Shown here: positions 24,622 through 38,014 of the stretch, one piece after another
Layout: the number at the start of each line of letters is the position of its first letter
Position numbering within the stretch: the first letter of the stretch is position 1
Assembly: GCA_960531495.1 (NCBI GenBank)
Contig: OY482851.1
Location: forward strand, 18,761,636-18,825,635
Direction of reading: 5' to 3'
Length of the DNA stretch: 64,000 nt
Source: Zeus faber
Taxonomy: Eukaryota > Chordata > Actinopteri > Zeiformes > Zeidae
Program-made: the position numbers and the translations under genes
Notes under the pieces: model-generated
Databases searched by the model: none
Seen by the model: only the letters and a program-made list of their open reading frames with translations
What the model was told of the DNA's origin: nothing

Positions 24622-27600
24622 TTTTATTTTCCAGGATATAGAAGTAGAGCTAAATATTGACATTGTAATATATCCTGCATAATTGTGTGAATTAAGTAGA
24701 AGATAATAAACTTGACCAAACACAAACAGAGGATTTTAATAATTAATATTTCTTTCAAATGTGATGTCAAATTAAAAGCATTATTTTAGTTTGTTTGTTT
24801 TGTTATGATATACTTCTGCTCCCGCTAGTGGTGGCATTACATTACAAATTTAAACAACTAGCATAGTCATGTATGGATCATTAAAATCATTTACTAAGCA
24901 TGATTTTTAAAATATATATAGTCGTTTCCCTCTTCTCCCCTTGATGATTTCTACCCACATGATTTGACTCTTAATAAAGATTCAGCTTCCTGCACTGACC
25001 CGCTCACCGAAAAAACACATTTTTTTCTTTCTTTTTTTTATCTCTGCTTTCCACAGACGTGGGATTGTATCTTATATTTGGAAACAGATATTGCAGATCC
25101 AAACGATATTTTTAAAGTCACTTCCCAGTTCTTTTTTTTACCCGGGCACACCACGCTGTGCCCGGGTGTCGGTCTTTTTAGAAGATTTTTAGTAGATTTC
25201 CATTTTTCAAAGCCTGGACTGGTGGAAACCCCATCACATGTAACGGCCGTTGGTCTGTGTGCCAATTGTTGGGTGGTAAATCTCTGCGAGCCTGACCAAG
25301 GGAGCTGTGGCTTTGAGACCCCCCCAAAAAAATTAAAAAGAAAAAAAAACGCCCACAGACAGCACCGCCCCACCACCCATTCCACAAAATGTAAAACTAC
25401 GTTGAAGGAAGTTAAAGTGATGAATATTTCATTACATAGCTCATGGCGTCTTGCTGTCCAGGAGCTGACTAGCAGGGTGTAGTTCTCATTCCAGAATTTA
25501 AATCTCCAACGTATTTCATGCCTTTTATGTTTAGTTGGTGCAATTTTGTTTTAGTTACTGTGTTACAATAATTATACATATAAATATGTATACTGTATAT
25601 ATACAGTATTTTTGCTGTATCAGTTAAACTATATGATTCTCCAATATTATTTCCCTTGGTCCTGTTTTTTCAATTGCTAAATGTGGTCTAATCTGTGACC
25701 AGTTGACTAATGTATTCATATAATTAATAATATGAATTATATGACTTTATATTTTAAGTATCAGCCTGTGTGTTGAGGTGAGCCACGTGGACGGCTTTGA
25801 AATCGTGAAAACTGCACATGAACCACACTTCTGAAAATAATATATTATATATCCATTTATATCAACAATTTGACCAAAATAACAAGTGGGATGGAGATAA
25901 AAATGTACCAAATATGTTTTTACCAAGAAGCAGAGGACTGTCCGTATGTAAAATCTTTAAATGCTTTTGGGCTGAGTGTTGAACCAAACAATGCCAGAAC
26001 TCCATGTTGTGTGTGTAGATGTTTTTTGTTGGTATATTAATAAAATGTTAATCCTTATAAGTGAGCTAAGTCATTTTTCTTGCATCTCCAGCTTTATTGG
26101 ATGGGATGAGCAAGCGGAGCAGATTGTTTCAGAATTGGCCTCTAATTGCTGCAGAACTTCATTCACTGCAGTTTACGGTGATTATCCTCAGCGATGGGAC
26201 CATTACTGGAACAGTACCAGTGGGTTTGCATGTTCTTTCCGTCGTCTTTCCTCTCATGTCTGATCTCCAGCCACGACCGGAAGGCGAGCCTCCAGGAAAA
26301 CCAATGGAGGCCAAGAATGGCGGCGGAGCAGAAGGCCTGCTGGTGTGAAGATGGAGCATTGCACGAAACCAAACCACAGGATGGTGCAGAAAAAGTCATT
26401 AATGAGCCGTCATCCACAAATGCAAAGGTCCCACAACAAAATATCAACACGATACACTTTTTGAGTTCAAACAAAGAAACTCTACTTACATTGGGCTGTA
26501 GGTAAGTTCACATGATGTTTTATTTTGGCAAGTTGCACTTTCTGATGTGAGATGCATGTATTATACACACATTATAGGACATTAAGCAATAAATTAACTA
26601 ATAAATACATACATTTAAGTTATAAATGTTCACAATGTTGTTGATAATTTTCTTTTTTTGTAATCAATTATTACATTTAATTTTTACATTTTGTAATAAT
26701 GTATTTTATTCATAATTTTTTTTATATTTTGATGAAAAGGATTTAAGACATGAGGACCAGTTCAACATTATTTTCAGTCACAAGGAAGAAAAAGCAAAAT
26801 GATTTGGGAGTCGAGGTAGAAAACAGGCGGGAGCAGCTCACTCAGTTCACAGATATTTTTTTATTGGTCAAACTGAAATTTTTTGTTCGAAGCAACATCA
26901 TCTCTGTACACGTTTTCTGGATGTCAGGGTTTTGGAATTAAAACCAGCGTATTAATGGATACATTTTCTCTACATAGCATGAGATGTGAAAAACCAAAAT
27001 GTGAACATTTTGAGGAACAACATTTTTAGTTTTCTTGCCTTCCTTTTCGGCGGTCACATGATGCTTTGCAAAGCACGAGACAATCCATGGTGAGTAAATG
27101 GACGAGCTGTATAAAATGCCTGTGGACGACTTTGTTATTTCATAGCCAAGAAGTCCTGCATGCAGACCTTGAAAAGTGTCTCTGAAATCCCTGCTCACAG
27201 GAAGCAGAAATCTTCTTTAATCATAATTAATCATATCATCAATGCTTGGGCATGAGCCTAGAAAATAGTATAGAAATAAAAAACAAGTCCAAATATGTTC
27301 CAAAATTAAAATGTCCACAGACAAAAACAAATAATAATAATAATGTTTTGCCAACTATATTCAAAAAGTGCATCACTGTAAAGATGTTTACAGTTCACTG
27401 TGTCAGGTTACACCAATAACAACTTTACATATTAGTAATTACGCAAATTAAAAAAAAAAACATGTGTGTTCTAATGCTTTTATTAGTAACATAACACAGG
27501 CGTGAATTTTCCAAAATATAACCATAATACCATTCATTACCCAAACCAGAATAGCCAGTGTCTGCCTATTTCATTTCAATTTTCCTTTTAATTACACAGA

Positions 27601-29542
27601 ATCTTTTTTTTCATCTTCATCTTTTTTTTAGGTGGTTATTTTAAAATGCCCATTGAAATTCTCCAAAACAGGAATGTTAACTTTATTTGAACAACTTGTA
27701 CTTGTGATTTTTAACATTAGATGTTGAAATGGAAGACAAACAAAAGCAACTCATTTTCTTTGTGTTTTAAGTTTCAGTCACTATCAAACACATTTTCTAT
27801 TTTTGTATTTTCCCATATGAGCCATTAGAAAATGTTCATTAAATATTCTAAATAATTATGAATTGAGCTGAAATGCGGGCGGCGCCATAGGTTCTGGAAG
27901 CATTTTTCCACTGTTGGAAGATTGGATTTGAAATGATTCTGCGACACACAACTCAGGAAATCTCTGGCATGGAGAAACCGTGCAGCGCGGCGATGCCATG
28001 TTTACCAGTGTTTCAGCGTTGTTTTCTGCGAACTCAAAAGCGAAACAAAACTGCACCATCAAAGAGCTCTTGACGGTATCGCTCTGTTTTATCCGCTCGT
28101 CCGGTGTCGCATTTAATAACTTTCCCTGATTCTGTTTTTTTATAAGTTGTTTTTTATTTGAAGCAGTCCTCAAATGTCCTCAGAAACCTCTATTTCTAAG
28201 AATATTTGAGGCAAGGAATAGGCCAGTCGGTTTAAAACCTATATTTTGATTATTATTATTGTTATAACAATATTTGGGAATTGCCCTTCGCCTTGGCTAC
28301 CTTGGAAGTCGTTCAAAGAAACCAAATGTTTTTAGAAAAATCGGAACAACCAATTATTTGAATTGCAATTGAATGTGATTAACACTCCAGGAACCGATTT
28401 AACCACGGCCACATTTCAGCTCTGTTACAGTAAGTGGGGAAACAACTACGCTAATTTGAATACATACACATCCCAAAAACCCTTTGAAAATAGGAGGTCT
28501 ACTGTAAGTCCCCTCAAAAAAAAAAAAAACATCTGAATGTCAACAACAATCATCAACCAACAATAATTTGACATTTGATTCATTTGACATAATTTTCTAT
28601 GTTATATTATTTGACATCTAAATTTATACCACACTCCCGTTTTCCCTGTAAAGAACCTCCCCATTTAGAACTCTGAACATCCTTATTTTAACAGATTTTC
28701 ACTGAAGATTGCAAAAAAAACAACAACAATATTTTCCATTATCCCAGACATGTGCTCTCTGAGGAAATTGCATCAGCAGTTGACATTTTGATTATAGGAA
28801 TTGAAAAAAAAAAAAAAAAAAAAAAAAGAAAAATCAGAAAACAAGATGATGAGTTGATTTTTCTGAGTCGCATGATGGGATACATTTTGGGACCGCGGCG
28901 GTTGTTCTCGTGGACGGGACATGGAGCGGGTACGACAGGAGTCAAAACGACTTGTGGTAATCAAACGACCGTCCTGAGCTTGTCAAATTCAACTAAGATC
29001 TCTTTGTACAACAACAAAATATCAAATGAATGCAGTGAAATAATAAATCAGGCAAATTAAAAAAAAAAAAGACAACTCAATTGCAAATATCCCAGTTACA
29101 CACCCACACACAGACACACACACCCACACACACACCCTTTACAAAACACGGCATGTGATCAACATGTGATCACAGAACCTTCAAGTATGATACCATTTTA
29201 TAACATGTCATAAAATGTGATCATATGTGAACAACACATGTACACACACATATATGTGTATATATGTATATACATATATGCATATATTATACTGCATGTA
29301 TATATACACACACACCTAAACGTAAGATGGAAACGCATTATGAGAGCACTAATGAGCTCCGGTGCTTAGTGTTTTACAATTTTGCTGAAAAAAATGTTTA
29401 ATTGTCTCATATATCAGTCATTAAGCTTTTGCAGTGTGTGTCAGAACTATTTAAAAATGCACATAAAAAATAAGTCCCTAAATAAAAGCCATTGCTCTTA
29501 AAGGAGGAGTTTGTTTTTTCGTTTGTCATATACATTTATAAT
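24622..29542. other. AT-rich intergenic DNA 3' of edil3
   Basis: No host exon was recognised on either strand. It contains a GC-rich hairpin (25140-25167), poly-A at 28805-28828, TA/CA-rich sequence at 29223-29315 and weak open frames without domains. Confidence 0.4.
25140..25167. repeat. GC-rich hairpin, 11-bp perfect arms
   Basis: ACCCGGGCACA (25140-25150), loop CCACGC, TGTGCCCGGGT (25157-25167), lying in AT-rich surroundings. It has no T-run suited to a bacterial terminator role and the DNA is eukaryotic, so it is reported as a structural element only. Confidence 0.8.
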
Positions 29543-29548
29543 TTTATT
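29543..29548 (-). promoter_or_regulatory. Candidate poly(A) signal of edil3
   Basis: AATAAA on the minus strand, about 690 bases after the edil3 stop codon and the first canonical hexamer I found downstream of it. Later copies also exist (for example near 27682 and 26703), so the true 3' end may lie further on. Confidence 0.3.
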
Positions 29549-29623
29549 CACCATGCATTTCCTTAGTGTTTACATATAATACAAGAGCTTTGCTATCGCC
29601 TTCAATTATAATGTTATAATGTC

Positions 29624-29656
<33 letters not shown>

Positions 29657-30233
29657 TATCAAAGTAAAGATTTTCATTTCAGGACACAGCTGTGAATGTC
29701 GAATGTTTTTCCTTTCTTTCCTTCCTCTTAGCATAGTTCAGAAATCAAGAACTTCTCCAATGAAGCATGGCTGACAGATCATTCTGCATCTTTGTTTAAA
29801 AAGTGACACTGTACATTAGCGTTCAATGGAAACGGCTTCGAAACACAGCGACACCCCCACCCCCCCAAACCTGACCCCCAGGACCCCCAACCCGGCTGTT
29901 TATGTTACATAGTTCTTTTCAAAACTGGATGAAAAAAACTTTTGCGGGTAATAAAAGGGACAGAAATCACACTGAAAAGGGAATGAAAAGACAGGGGGGG
30001 GTAGGTTTAAATTATTGTCAAAAAATAAAAATAAAATAAAATAATAATAATTAATAAAAAACACCAACCTACCACAACCAAACAAAAATTCTTGGAAAAA
30101 AATCCATTGGAAACAGATCTTTTTTTTTTTTTTACAGGTTGCACAGTTTGTATTGAATCACCGGGGGAAGGGAACCACCCCTGCGCATCGTGGTGTTGTG
30201 GGAAAAGGGGGACAAACAGAGGGAGCGTGGGCT
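29549..30233 (-). other. Probable edil3 3' UTR
   Basis: The sequence after the stop codon, up to the first candidate polyadenylation signal. It contains a T-run on the plus strand (30119-30133), a purine/pyrimidine-biased A- and T-rich section (29925-30080), and a (GT)n microsatellite (29625-29653) near its far end. The extent is inferred from the hexamer alone. Confidence 0.35.
29625..29653. repeat. (GT)n microsatellite
   Basis: About 14 GT units. Confidence 0.93.
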
Positions 30234-30383
30234 TTAATCTTCCTCTGTGCAGCCCAGGACCTCGGCACGCAGGGTGATCCTGCCGTACCAGGACCAGGGC
30301 AGGATCCGCACGAGGCGGGCGTAGATGGGAGGGTCGATCACGTTCTTTCTGTGCGTGTCATTGTCAAAGTTTCCCTGAAAGAC
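30234..30383 (-). CDS. edil3: edil3 last coding exon: end of the second discoidin (C2) domain and stop
   Basis: EDIL3 (DEL-1) is a secreted extracellular-matrix protein. In known orthologues it binds integrins alpha-v-beta-3/5 through an RGD loop in EGF repeat 2, and anionic phospholipid through its two discoidin domains. This exon gives 49 residues, [20 protein letters not shown] to [10 protein letters not shown], then TAA (30236-30234). The stretch [14 protein letters not shown] and the closing cysteine (LGC) are near-identical to human EDIL3 as I remember it. The acceptor is CCTAG (AG at 30385-30384) after a good pyrimidine tract, phase 0. MFGE8 is the closest alternative, but the residues fit EDIL3 much better. 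Confidence 0.96.
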   Translation of the reverse strand, partial: VFQGNFDNDTHRKNVIDPPIYARLVRILPWSWYGRITLRAEVLGCTEED

Positions 30384-30511
30384 CTAGGAAAGAGGAGAAG
30401 AAAAAACAAAAAAAGAGTTGAAGGGTCCACTTTTGAAGTCCTTGTGCACTTTTATCCATCTCACTCAGCAGCGGAGTGCAAACCACTCAAAACGACATCA
30501 TAGGAAGTTTG

Positions 30512-30612
30512 ATTCGGTGATAAAAAGTTTGGCTCTTTTTGGAGATTCGGGCCTTTACCAGTCACTCGATGAAAAGATTTGTTTTCGATTTTCAGTTATT
30601 TCAGTTATTTAG
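30512..30612 (+). repeat. Dispersed repeat family B, copy 1
   Basis: AAAAAGTTTGGCTCTTTTTG, GAGATTCGG and CAGTCACTCGATGAAAA correspond to the minus strand of about 59990-60075 and, more loosely, to 49250-49330. The family shares a core like TTCGGTTCTT..GAGTCACTCAGTGAAAA. Type unknown, possibly a non-autonomous DNA transposon. Confidence 0.6.
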
Positions 30613-31304
30613 GTGTAAATCCGCCACGTTCAATATGAATTACGCCGAATACCTTCAATCCTTTTCACATTCATTTAATCCTCAGTAATTGTCTTCTGTT
30701 TGTGACACTGACTTGAGCTCCTACCAAACTTTCTGTTCCCAAAATGGAGGAGAAGCTTCTCGTTGAGGGAGCTGGTTTCCCCATACTTTACGATGTGACT
30801 CATTTGCAGAGACCTAATAAAAACATTTAAAAAAACGATGTGTGGAAGAAGTCTTGGGAGGTATATGGGATCCCTGCCGAGGTTTATTACATGATGCACT
30901 GAGGTAAAAATGTGAAAGTCCAAGATAGATCTCTGTTGAAGTTAAGCTCTCGTGGAGACGGTCCCTATACTGTACTTCCATACAGTTTGATTAAAAACAT
31001 TTTCGATCTACAGTATGACGTAGCATAGCATGTTAATAAACTTATATATAACAATATAATGCATTAAATAAATACTATATATATATTACAGATAATTATA
31101 TATTCTATATTGTATATATATTTTTTAATTACTGTATGTACATTTACACACTCATACATCCTCAAAGAGAGACAGATGGCTGCAATGTTTTGTTACGTTT
31201 GTTAGAAAGAAAAATAAATCGAGGAACAGGATGTGTGGGTATTGTTGCATACATGAATATGTTATATGTTATATTATATTTTATAAACAAATACAAATAA
31301 ATAT

Positions 31305-31640
31305 AAAGCAGCACAATGTAACTTTTTGGTATTTGGCGCCCCTACAGTTTCAGAGTGTTATTGAACTTTTCCCCACACAACGTTGTTTCAAAAACCACCT
31401 GAAACAAACCTCTTGGCACAATGAAAGTGAGGTGGAGGTGTGTTCCCGGCCCTGCGCGTGCCGGCTGCACCGCTGGCCCGTCTTGTCCGAGCCGTCGAGG
31501 AGGTGGAGCGGCTACGTTTTGTAGGAGCAATATGACCTGCGAGTTTATAATTTATTGTTTTTTTTAATATACATTTTACCCGGGTTAAAAAAACGGTAAT
31601 CGCTGGGTCTCGAAGCGGCGTCACTTGTTGCTTATTGATC
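31305..31640. other. Possible dispersed repeat with GC-rich core
   Basis: The segment starting AGCACAATGTAACTTTTTGG and GGCGCCCCTACAG resembles a widespread fish repeat, from memory only. The GC-rich centre (31435-31515) contrasts with AT-rich flanks. No terminal repeats were identified. Confidence 0.3.
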
Positions 31641-32212
31641 ACGAACGGAAATGATTTGAGTTCAAGTGGTAATATGCGCAATATTTATTTATTCATTTTT
31701 AAAAAAGCGTTAACTAAACGGGACTTATTTTATTTTGAATATTCAATAAAAAATATGTTAAATCGACATACCTTCACGATTTCATTCTTTATATAGACTG
31801 CCTATCAATTGCTTTTAAGCTCAATAAACATGGGCAACATTTTACCACATTCTCTCCCATTTTTCTGGGACACTGAACTCTTCCAGGACACGTGGACGGG
31901 CACCAATCTTTTCTCACGGAAAACTCTGGCCAGGATGTACTGTGCACATGTGCTACTGAGGTGGAGAACACCAGTCATGGAGAGACAGACAAACAAACAA
32001 ACAATATCTAAAATGTATTTTTACTTCATCTTTTAGATGTTTGCAGTGGGGAGATGCTCCTACTGAGCCGCTGGAGCTGGCAGCACATGGCGCCCGGCGG
32101 CTTTCCTCCCTTCCCTTATGTCACGCTTTCCAATACAAGCCAGTGCACAGGAGCTTTTCATCCTCCATTCTTTTTTATCATTTCCTCCCCGCGGTGAGTC
32201 ATTCTCTCTCCC

Positions 32213-32216
32213 TCCT

Positions 32217-32272
<56 letters not shown>
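32213..32272. repeat. (CT)n microsatellite
   Basis: About 28 CT units, within a longer pyrimidine-rich region that runs to about 32475 and carries a second short (CT)n. Confidence 0.95.
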
Positions 32273-32273
<1 letters not shown>

Positions 32274-34435
32274 AGCCCTCATTCGCTCTCTCTCTTTCCT
32301 CCTTTCTTCTTCTTTATCTTTATTGGAGCAGATATTAGCGCTAGGTTTACATCTGCACACGTCAGAAAAAAAACCAAGTCGTCATGTGTCACATTGCCCT
32401 CTCCTCCTTCCCTTCTCCATCCCTTCTTCTCTCCCTCTATCGCTCTCTCTCCCTCTCTGTCTCTCTCTCTCTCTCTCACCTACCGATTTAAAACGCCCGA
32501 TTAAAGTGCTTAAAGAACGGGTGTCAGATCACAGCGTGACTTATTTAAGCTGTCATTCCCCTTCCCCTTTTTCCCTCTTTTCTGGTATTCACGTTAATAT
32601 CCATTTTTTCCTTCCATGTCATGCAAGCTGAGTTTCTGATTTCATTCAATGTTGTTAATTACACTCCTTTTTTTCAACGTGTTATTTATCTTTCAGCGGG
32701 GTATTCAATCAGAACCGATTTGCGCGTAAAAAAATGATACTTGGCCACAGTTTGGCTATGTGTGATTTCTTTATTAACCTGATTAACATGATTTTAACAT
32801 CAGTCTAACTTCCACTGCAGCGATCCTTCTGTTATAATCAAAAGTAGTGCTGTTTATTCCGCCAAGTACCTTTACATATACGAGGAATATGCTGTGGTGA
32901 GGTTGCCCCACTGTTGTGCAGACACAAAAAAGCTTAACCGTCTGAGAAAAAAATAAAAATATGTAATTTAGATAATTACCATTCAAATCGAAATTAATAT
33001 TAATAAATAAACAAATACATTTAAAATAGCCACATACACAGAAATAGACAAAATACAGAAGAGAAATAGCCAAATCTACCTTGATCTATCTCCTAAAGAA
33101 ACTTCTTGTCAAACCAATATTCAAAAGCTTGAGTGGAGGGTAAAACTGTAAAAAAGTATACAATTCTTCAATTTTGTTGTCCTTTGTCGCTCTCTTTTTA
33201 ACACTTTATTAGGTTGTTGCATTATTGAATTAAAGCTTATGACGCAACGCTGTATCTCCTACCTATTCCAAGACAGTTTCCAACAACAGTCATGTTCCAG
33301 CCAAAGCAAAACACAATGGAGCAATATAAAAGGAAGGGCAGCGAGGTCTGGATATGAAGAGAACCTCCCCCCAGACCGCCTGGGGACCAAAACACAAACC
33401 CCGCCAAAAGGAAAAATGGTAGTGCAAAGAAATATATAAGATACAATGAGATAAGGGACAGACAAGGTGATGAAATGAGACCGTATCCCCATGACTCGCC
33501 TGTATATATTTTTGTCAGAAGTTTTAGACACAGATATTGTACGGGTACAGTAAGTCTATAATATACTGGATGTCAGTAGCACAGACATTGAACAATGCCT
33601 CAGATCAGGACAATTTGGTGGTAATTTTGATGGATTTCTCATAATATTCTTTTCTCATAATATAAGAGCTTTTCTGTGTCAACTTTTTAAACATCATTTA
33701 AATGATCATAGGTTTTTACTTTAATATTATCAAAGCAATATTTTCAGAAATCAACCTTAATATGACAAACGGTAACACATGTTTTTGTCAGGGATGCTTT
33801 GTAAGGATGCAAGGATTCTTGTATTTGTTAATTCCATTTCAAAAAGGTGGAAGCAGAATTGCCAATTTTTGGCCATTTTGAGTAGTTGGAAGTCAAATTG
33901 GGCTCCAAACAGTGATAATAAGGGATCATTTTTTAGCTGATTCAGCGGATACCAACCACTTGCACCTGCTTTTGGTGATGGAAAGGCGGAGAACTAGCTT
34001 TTTTGCAAAAATTGTTGAAAACTTGTTTAAATTAGAATTTTCCTTCAGGAACTCGTCAAAATGATAAGTTACTGAAGGCCTCCAGTTGTTCAGTGAGTAA
34101 TAATAAGTGGCTTGAACAAAAACACATTTTCTGGAAGTCATACAAACGACAAAGTGAGTCGTTATAATCACATACACAGACTTTTTGAGTGTATGACAGA
34201 GAAAAGCATTTTTTTCCACCTCTCCCCTCAGGACTTGATGAAAGTTCTGGCATATAATGCAGTTGTTCAACAAACAAAAATCTCCTTTTTCACCTGCAAA
34301 CAAACACTGTTTTCAACATCAACAACCAGCGCCTCTCCCAACCCCCCCCCCCCCCCCCGGAAGAGTCTTAGCTGTGTTATTCTACACAATACATAGAATA
34401 CCCCGGCTCTCATTCTACTAGTGTCCTCTTCTCGG

Positions 34436-34570
34436 TAGGGGGCAGTAGCTCAGGAGGTAGAGCGGGTCGTCTTGTGATGGGAAGATTGCCTCCTGGTAGC
34501 GTGCTGAAGTGTCCTTGAGCAAGACACTTAACCGCCCACTGCTCTCATTGAGCTGGTGTGCACGTTATTA
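34436..34570 (+). mobile_element. tRNA-derived SINE fragment
   Basis: GGGGCAGTAGCTCAGGAGG contains an A-box match (TAGCTCAGGAGG, 34446-34457). It is followed by TAGAGCGGGTCGTC and then GTGTCCTTGAGCAAGACAC and TTAACC, the typical body of fish tRNA-derived SINEs. The B box (GGTTCRANNCC) expected between them is missing, apparently deleted, so this copy should not be transcribed by RNA polymerase III. Orientation is opposite to edil3. Confidence 0.7.
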
Positions 34571-37500
34571 TCCAAAAGGCATAACTCAAACTCAGCCGTA
34601 TCCAAACTCTCATACTGTAACTCCATCCCTCAGTGACCTGCGTTTAGACCGACCAAAATCCCAAGAGTCTGCAGCAGCCAGACATCGGTTTTCCAGGCCT
34701 GAAGAGTCAAAGACAGGCATCACCAGGGGGGTGTAGGAGGGGTTACCGTATGAGCCACACCCTATTATTTAAACCTGGACAGGCAGTCAAGGGTGCAGGA
34801 ATCCCAGTCTCTGACTTCTTGCCCCCATGTTGCCAGAACCAGCCCTGGCCGTATGAGGCAATCAACAGCCAGTGACTAGGAACTGGGCGGGGGGCAGAGA
34901 TCAAATCAATCAAACTCAAATCCGCAAAATACATTTTCCATCTGACAAGCCAAGCCAATATTGAGGGAATCAAAGTTCATATCCGATCTGAGATGTGAGT
35001 GTGTTTCAGACTGTGAGAACCCTACGACCAATAACTTTTAACATCGTAGGAGGAGGAAGCCGTAGCTATTAGTGGCTAATCTTAAGCTATGATTGTATTT
35101 ACCACCATCTAAGATTCTGCTACCCTCTGACCTGGAGGGAATTGCCAGTTCTAATAGCTAATTAACCTGGTGGAACCTGAGTAGAACCCCATTAAACATG
35201 AATCAATTACTCTTGTACTTGAGCGCCCCCATCAACTAAGCAAACACTGTCATCAGGGACAGCACAACGTTACTGGGAGAGGTCTTGATTACCTACAGTA
35301 TGTGCTGTGGCGCCATGTGAAGGTCCATGGCCTATCACAAAATATACATAACCTGATTGTTGGCTGTTTGCAATAAAACGCGAACTTGTGATTCCTTCTT
35401 TTTCTACATAATTTGGATTTTTGAATGTGACTGTGGATTCACCTGTCCACATATGCATGCTCTTCAATGTAATGATTACAAACACTGTTACACACAGGCA
35501 CTATATGCATGTGTGTACATGAAAACATAAAAAGTACAAAAAAGTAATTAAAATGTCAGCATTAAGACAAACAAAGAGATAAAAAGCAATAAAAATAATA
35601 AAGAAAGTTATACAAGAAGTGGGTTCTAGCTACACGTCACATATTTGATGTTGGCATTTGGCAGATGCCAGATCATTTTCTCAAGGTCTAGAAAGAGCAA
35701 CAGATATCTCAGAAAATATAGACAGTGAAGACAAAGTTTTCAAATTTTTCCAAGTATTCCTGCGCAGAAACAAAGCATACTGTATGAGAGGAGTCAACAG
35801 CAGACACATGGGCTAGATTTCTGCTAATCTGGAATCGCTGCTCTGTGGACTACTTTAAGTTGGATCAAATTGAGCTGAGCACATAAATAATCGGAGCTCT
35901 CCCATTCCAAAACCACTTTACACAGTAATACGCCCCATAAGCTACAACCTTTGAGGTGCTAATGGCCTCCCCCTGTGCCCTGCCAGGCAGCAGGGAAAAC
36001 CTGAACCTGAATCAGCCCATGACATGCGACGGTGGAAGAACAACAACTCGTTCAGCTGGCCACCTTGCATTCCGCATCGGCCAAGACCAGAGAGGGGGCC
36101 ACTATCTGGTAGTGACAGGCTGTTGACTTACAGTCTATTCCTGTGACCAGGCAACCGCTCATGATCATTGTTAATGACCTTCCTCAAAGCCAGGGAACAG
36201 AATGGTCTCCCATCTGGTTCTGGTTATGCTGTTGAGACGTTTTATTACGATTTGTGAGTACAATTCGTATGGTCTAACAATTTTGCAAAGAACAATTTGT
36301 CTGTCTACAAATTGTATGGCCGGATGAATCAGTACTGGCGAAAGGCAATTGTATTTCACCGAATGGCCTTTTTCTCAGTACAAGCCTTGAGATGTGTCAG
36401 AGATTTAAGAGCTCCTCTCATGGCCGAAGGATGAAGCTTTGTGACGGCCGACACGGGAAAGTACCAGTCGCTTTCTGTCTCTGCTGTGTCTCATAGCTCT
36501 GACTGAGAGGGACCCAAATCCATCTATCGCGTCCTTCTTTAGTTCAACACCTCGCCCCCACTGATAAGCAACCGGAGATGTTGGTTAGGAACCGACAGCT
36601 GGACATCAGTGGCCTATACAAACAGACAAGGCACAGTGAGATATGTTGTTGCCCTGTACAGGAAAAAAGGGTTACGACACACAAATCTATGGTCACTGAC
36701 CAGCCTTTCCATCCAAGAAGGGACAGGGTAATCCAGGGTCTATGGACAGCATTATTCTCTATGAAGCTATGTCCTTCATCCAATTCTTTCTAATTGATGT
36801 TTCTCGTCCCTCTTTTTTATGCCATTCTTAGTATGGCTGAGCGAACGACACAAGTAGGTCCAGGTTTTACACTGGCACCGACATTGATGAATGCTGTGTA
36901 AGTAGCCTGCCATGTTATGTGGCTATACACATCAGAGAGCTCTGTGTGATTATCTCCCCGCTCACTGCGCAGGGCTCCATGGGAGAGTTTGGGATCGCTG
37001 TCTGAGGCTGGGAGGACAGCCAAAGGCGTGATGCACGCTGGCCATTACCTTTTGTCGTTTCAGCCGATCAGGGTACGATGTAATCCACCATCAGTCCAGC
37101 AGGGAGTACATTCATCAGCTCTGCCTTTAAGCCATTTGAGCCTTGAAGGACATGGCTTAATGTCATTATAATTAGTTATATGACCATAAGCGAAGCCCTT
37201 TAGGAGCTCACCCTGCTGCACTGCTGCTAAAGAAGCCAAGAAATGGGCCGAGCCTTACACAGGTAGGGGCGGGCTTAAGAAATCAAATGCCCCATCAATT
37301 GTAAGCATCTTCGATGGTCCACTAATGAAGCAAATCCTTCTCCACTGCTTGCACCACGTACATCTTTGCAGCTTGATTTTCCTCATTGCTGAATTTATAT
37401 TAATACCGTACTTATAACAAGGGAATAAGTTGGTAGACCATATGAATATAGTTAAAGTGGAACACCAATACATTACATGTAGCACAGTTTTAATATTTTT

Positions 37501-37769
37501 TGTTTTGGTCATCTGTATTCTGACAAAGCCTGCTCTCTCAATCTAAATGTAACTGCCTGCAGCCTCTGACCACAGAAGCTGAAGGTGGAAGCTGAGGAGA
37601 ATACTTACAAGCCTTTACCAGTGGGCCAGACATAAACACTCCCAGCCATGCCAGGCATCACGGCGTGGCAGGCAATGGCCTCAAGAGTCCACCAGCCAAA
37701 TGTGTCCTCCGGCATTAATGTCCGCCTCGGTCGACTGGGGTTGGGGCGGCGACACCTTGAACAGCCTGA

Positions 37770-38014
37770 ACAGCCCTTCGGCCTCGTCTGGGGACGTACC
37801 GGTTTTAAACCCCAAAAAGCCAGGCTCAACATGCTTGGCCTCCAGTAGAGAGGAGGCTTCTCGGCAATACAATCAAAACCTTGAGGGTCCATTTGTTTGA
37901 ACAGCTCTTCGGCCTTGTCTGGGGATGTACCTGTTTTAAACCCCCTAAAAGCTAGGCTCAACATGCCTACCTTGCAGTAGAGAGGGGACTTCAGGGCAAT
38001 ACAATCAAAACATC
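37770..38014. repeat. 131-bp tandem duplication, two diverged copies
   Basis: Copy 1 starts at 37770 (ACAGCCCTTCGGCCTCGTCT) and copy 2 at 37901 (ACAGCTCTTCGGCCTTGTCT). Both continue GGGGAYGTACC, GTTTTAAACCCC, GGCTCAACATGC and GGCAATACAATCAAAAC. On the minus strand they give similar peptides (FKTGTSPDEAE and FKTGTSPDKAEELF), but the frame is not kept between copies and no domain is recognised. A donor-like GTAAGTATT lies on the minus strand just beyond 37605. Confidence 0.75.

Noticed and set aside
25140-25167. Rho-independent terminator
   Set aside because: The stem is GC-rich, but the DNA is clearly vertebrate and no gene ends here.
24964-25482. 172-residue plus-strand frame 3' of edil3
   Set aside because: Contains poly-F and poly-K low-complexity ends from T and A runs, a hairpin inside, and no recognisable domain.
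22440-29542. Possible hapln1 exons, expected downstream of edil3 by vertebrate gene order
   Set aside because: I looked for link-domain or immunoglobulin-domain signatures on the minus strand and found none.
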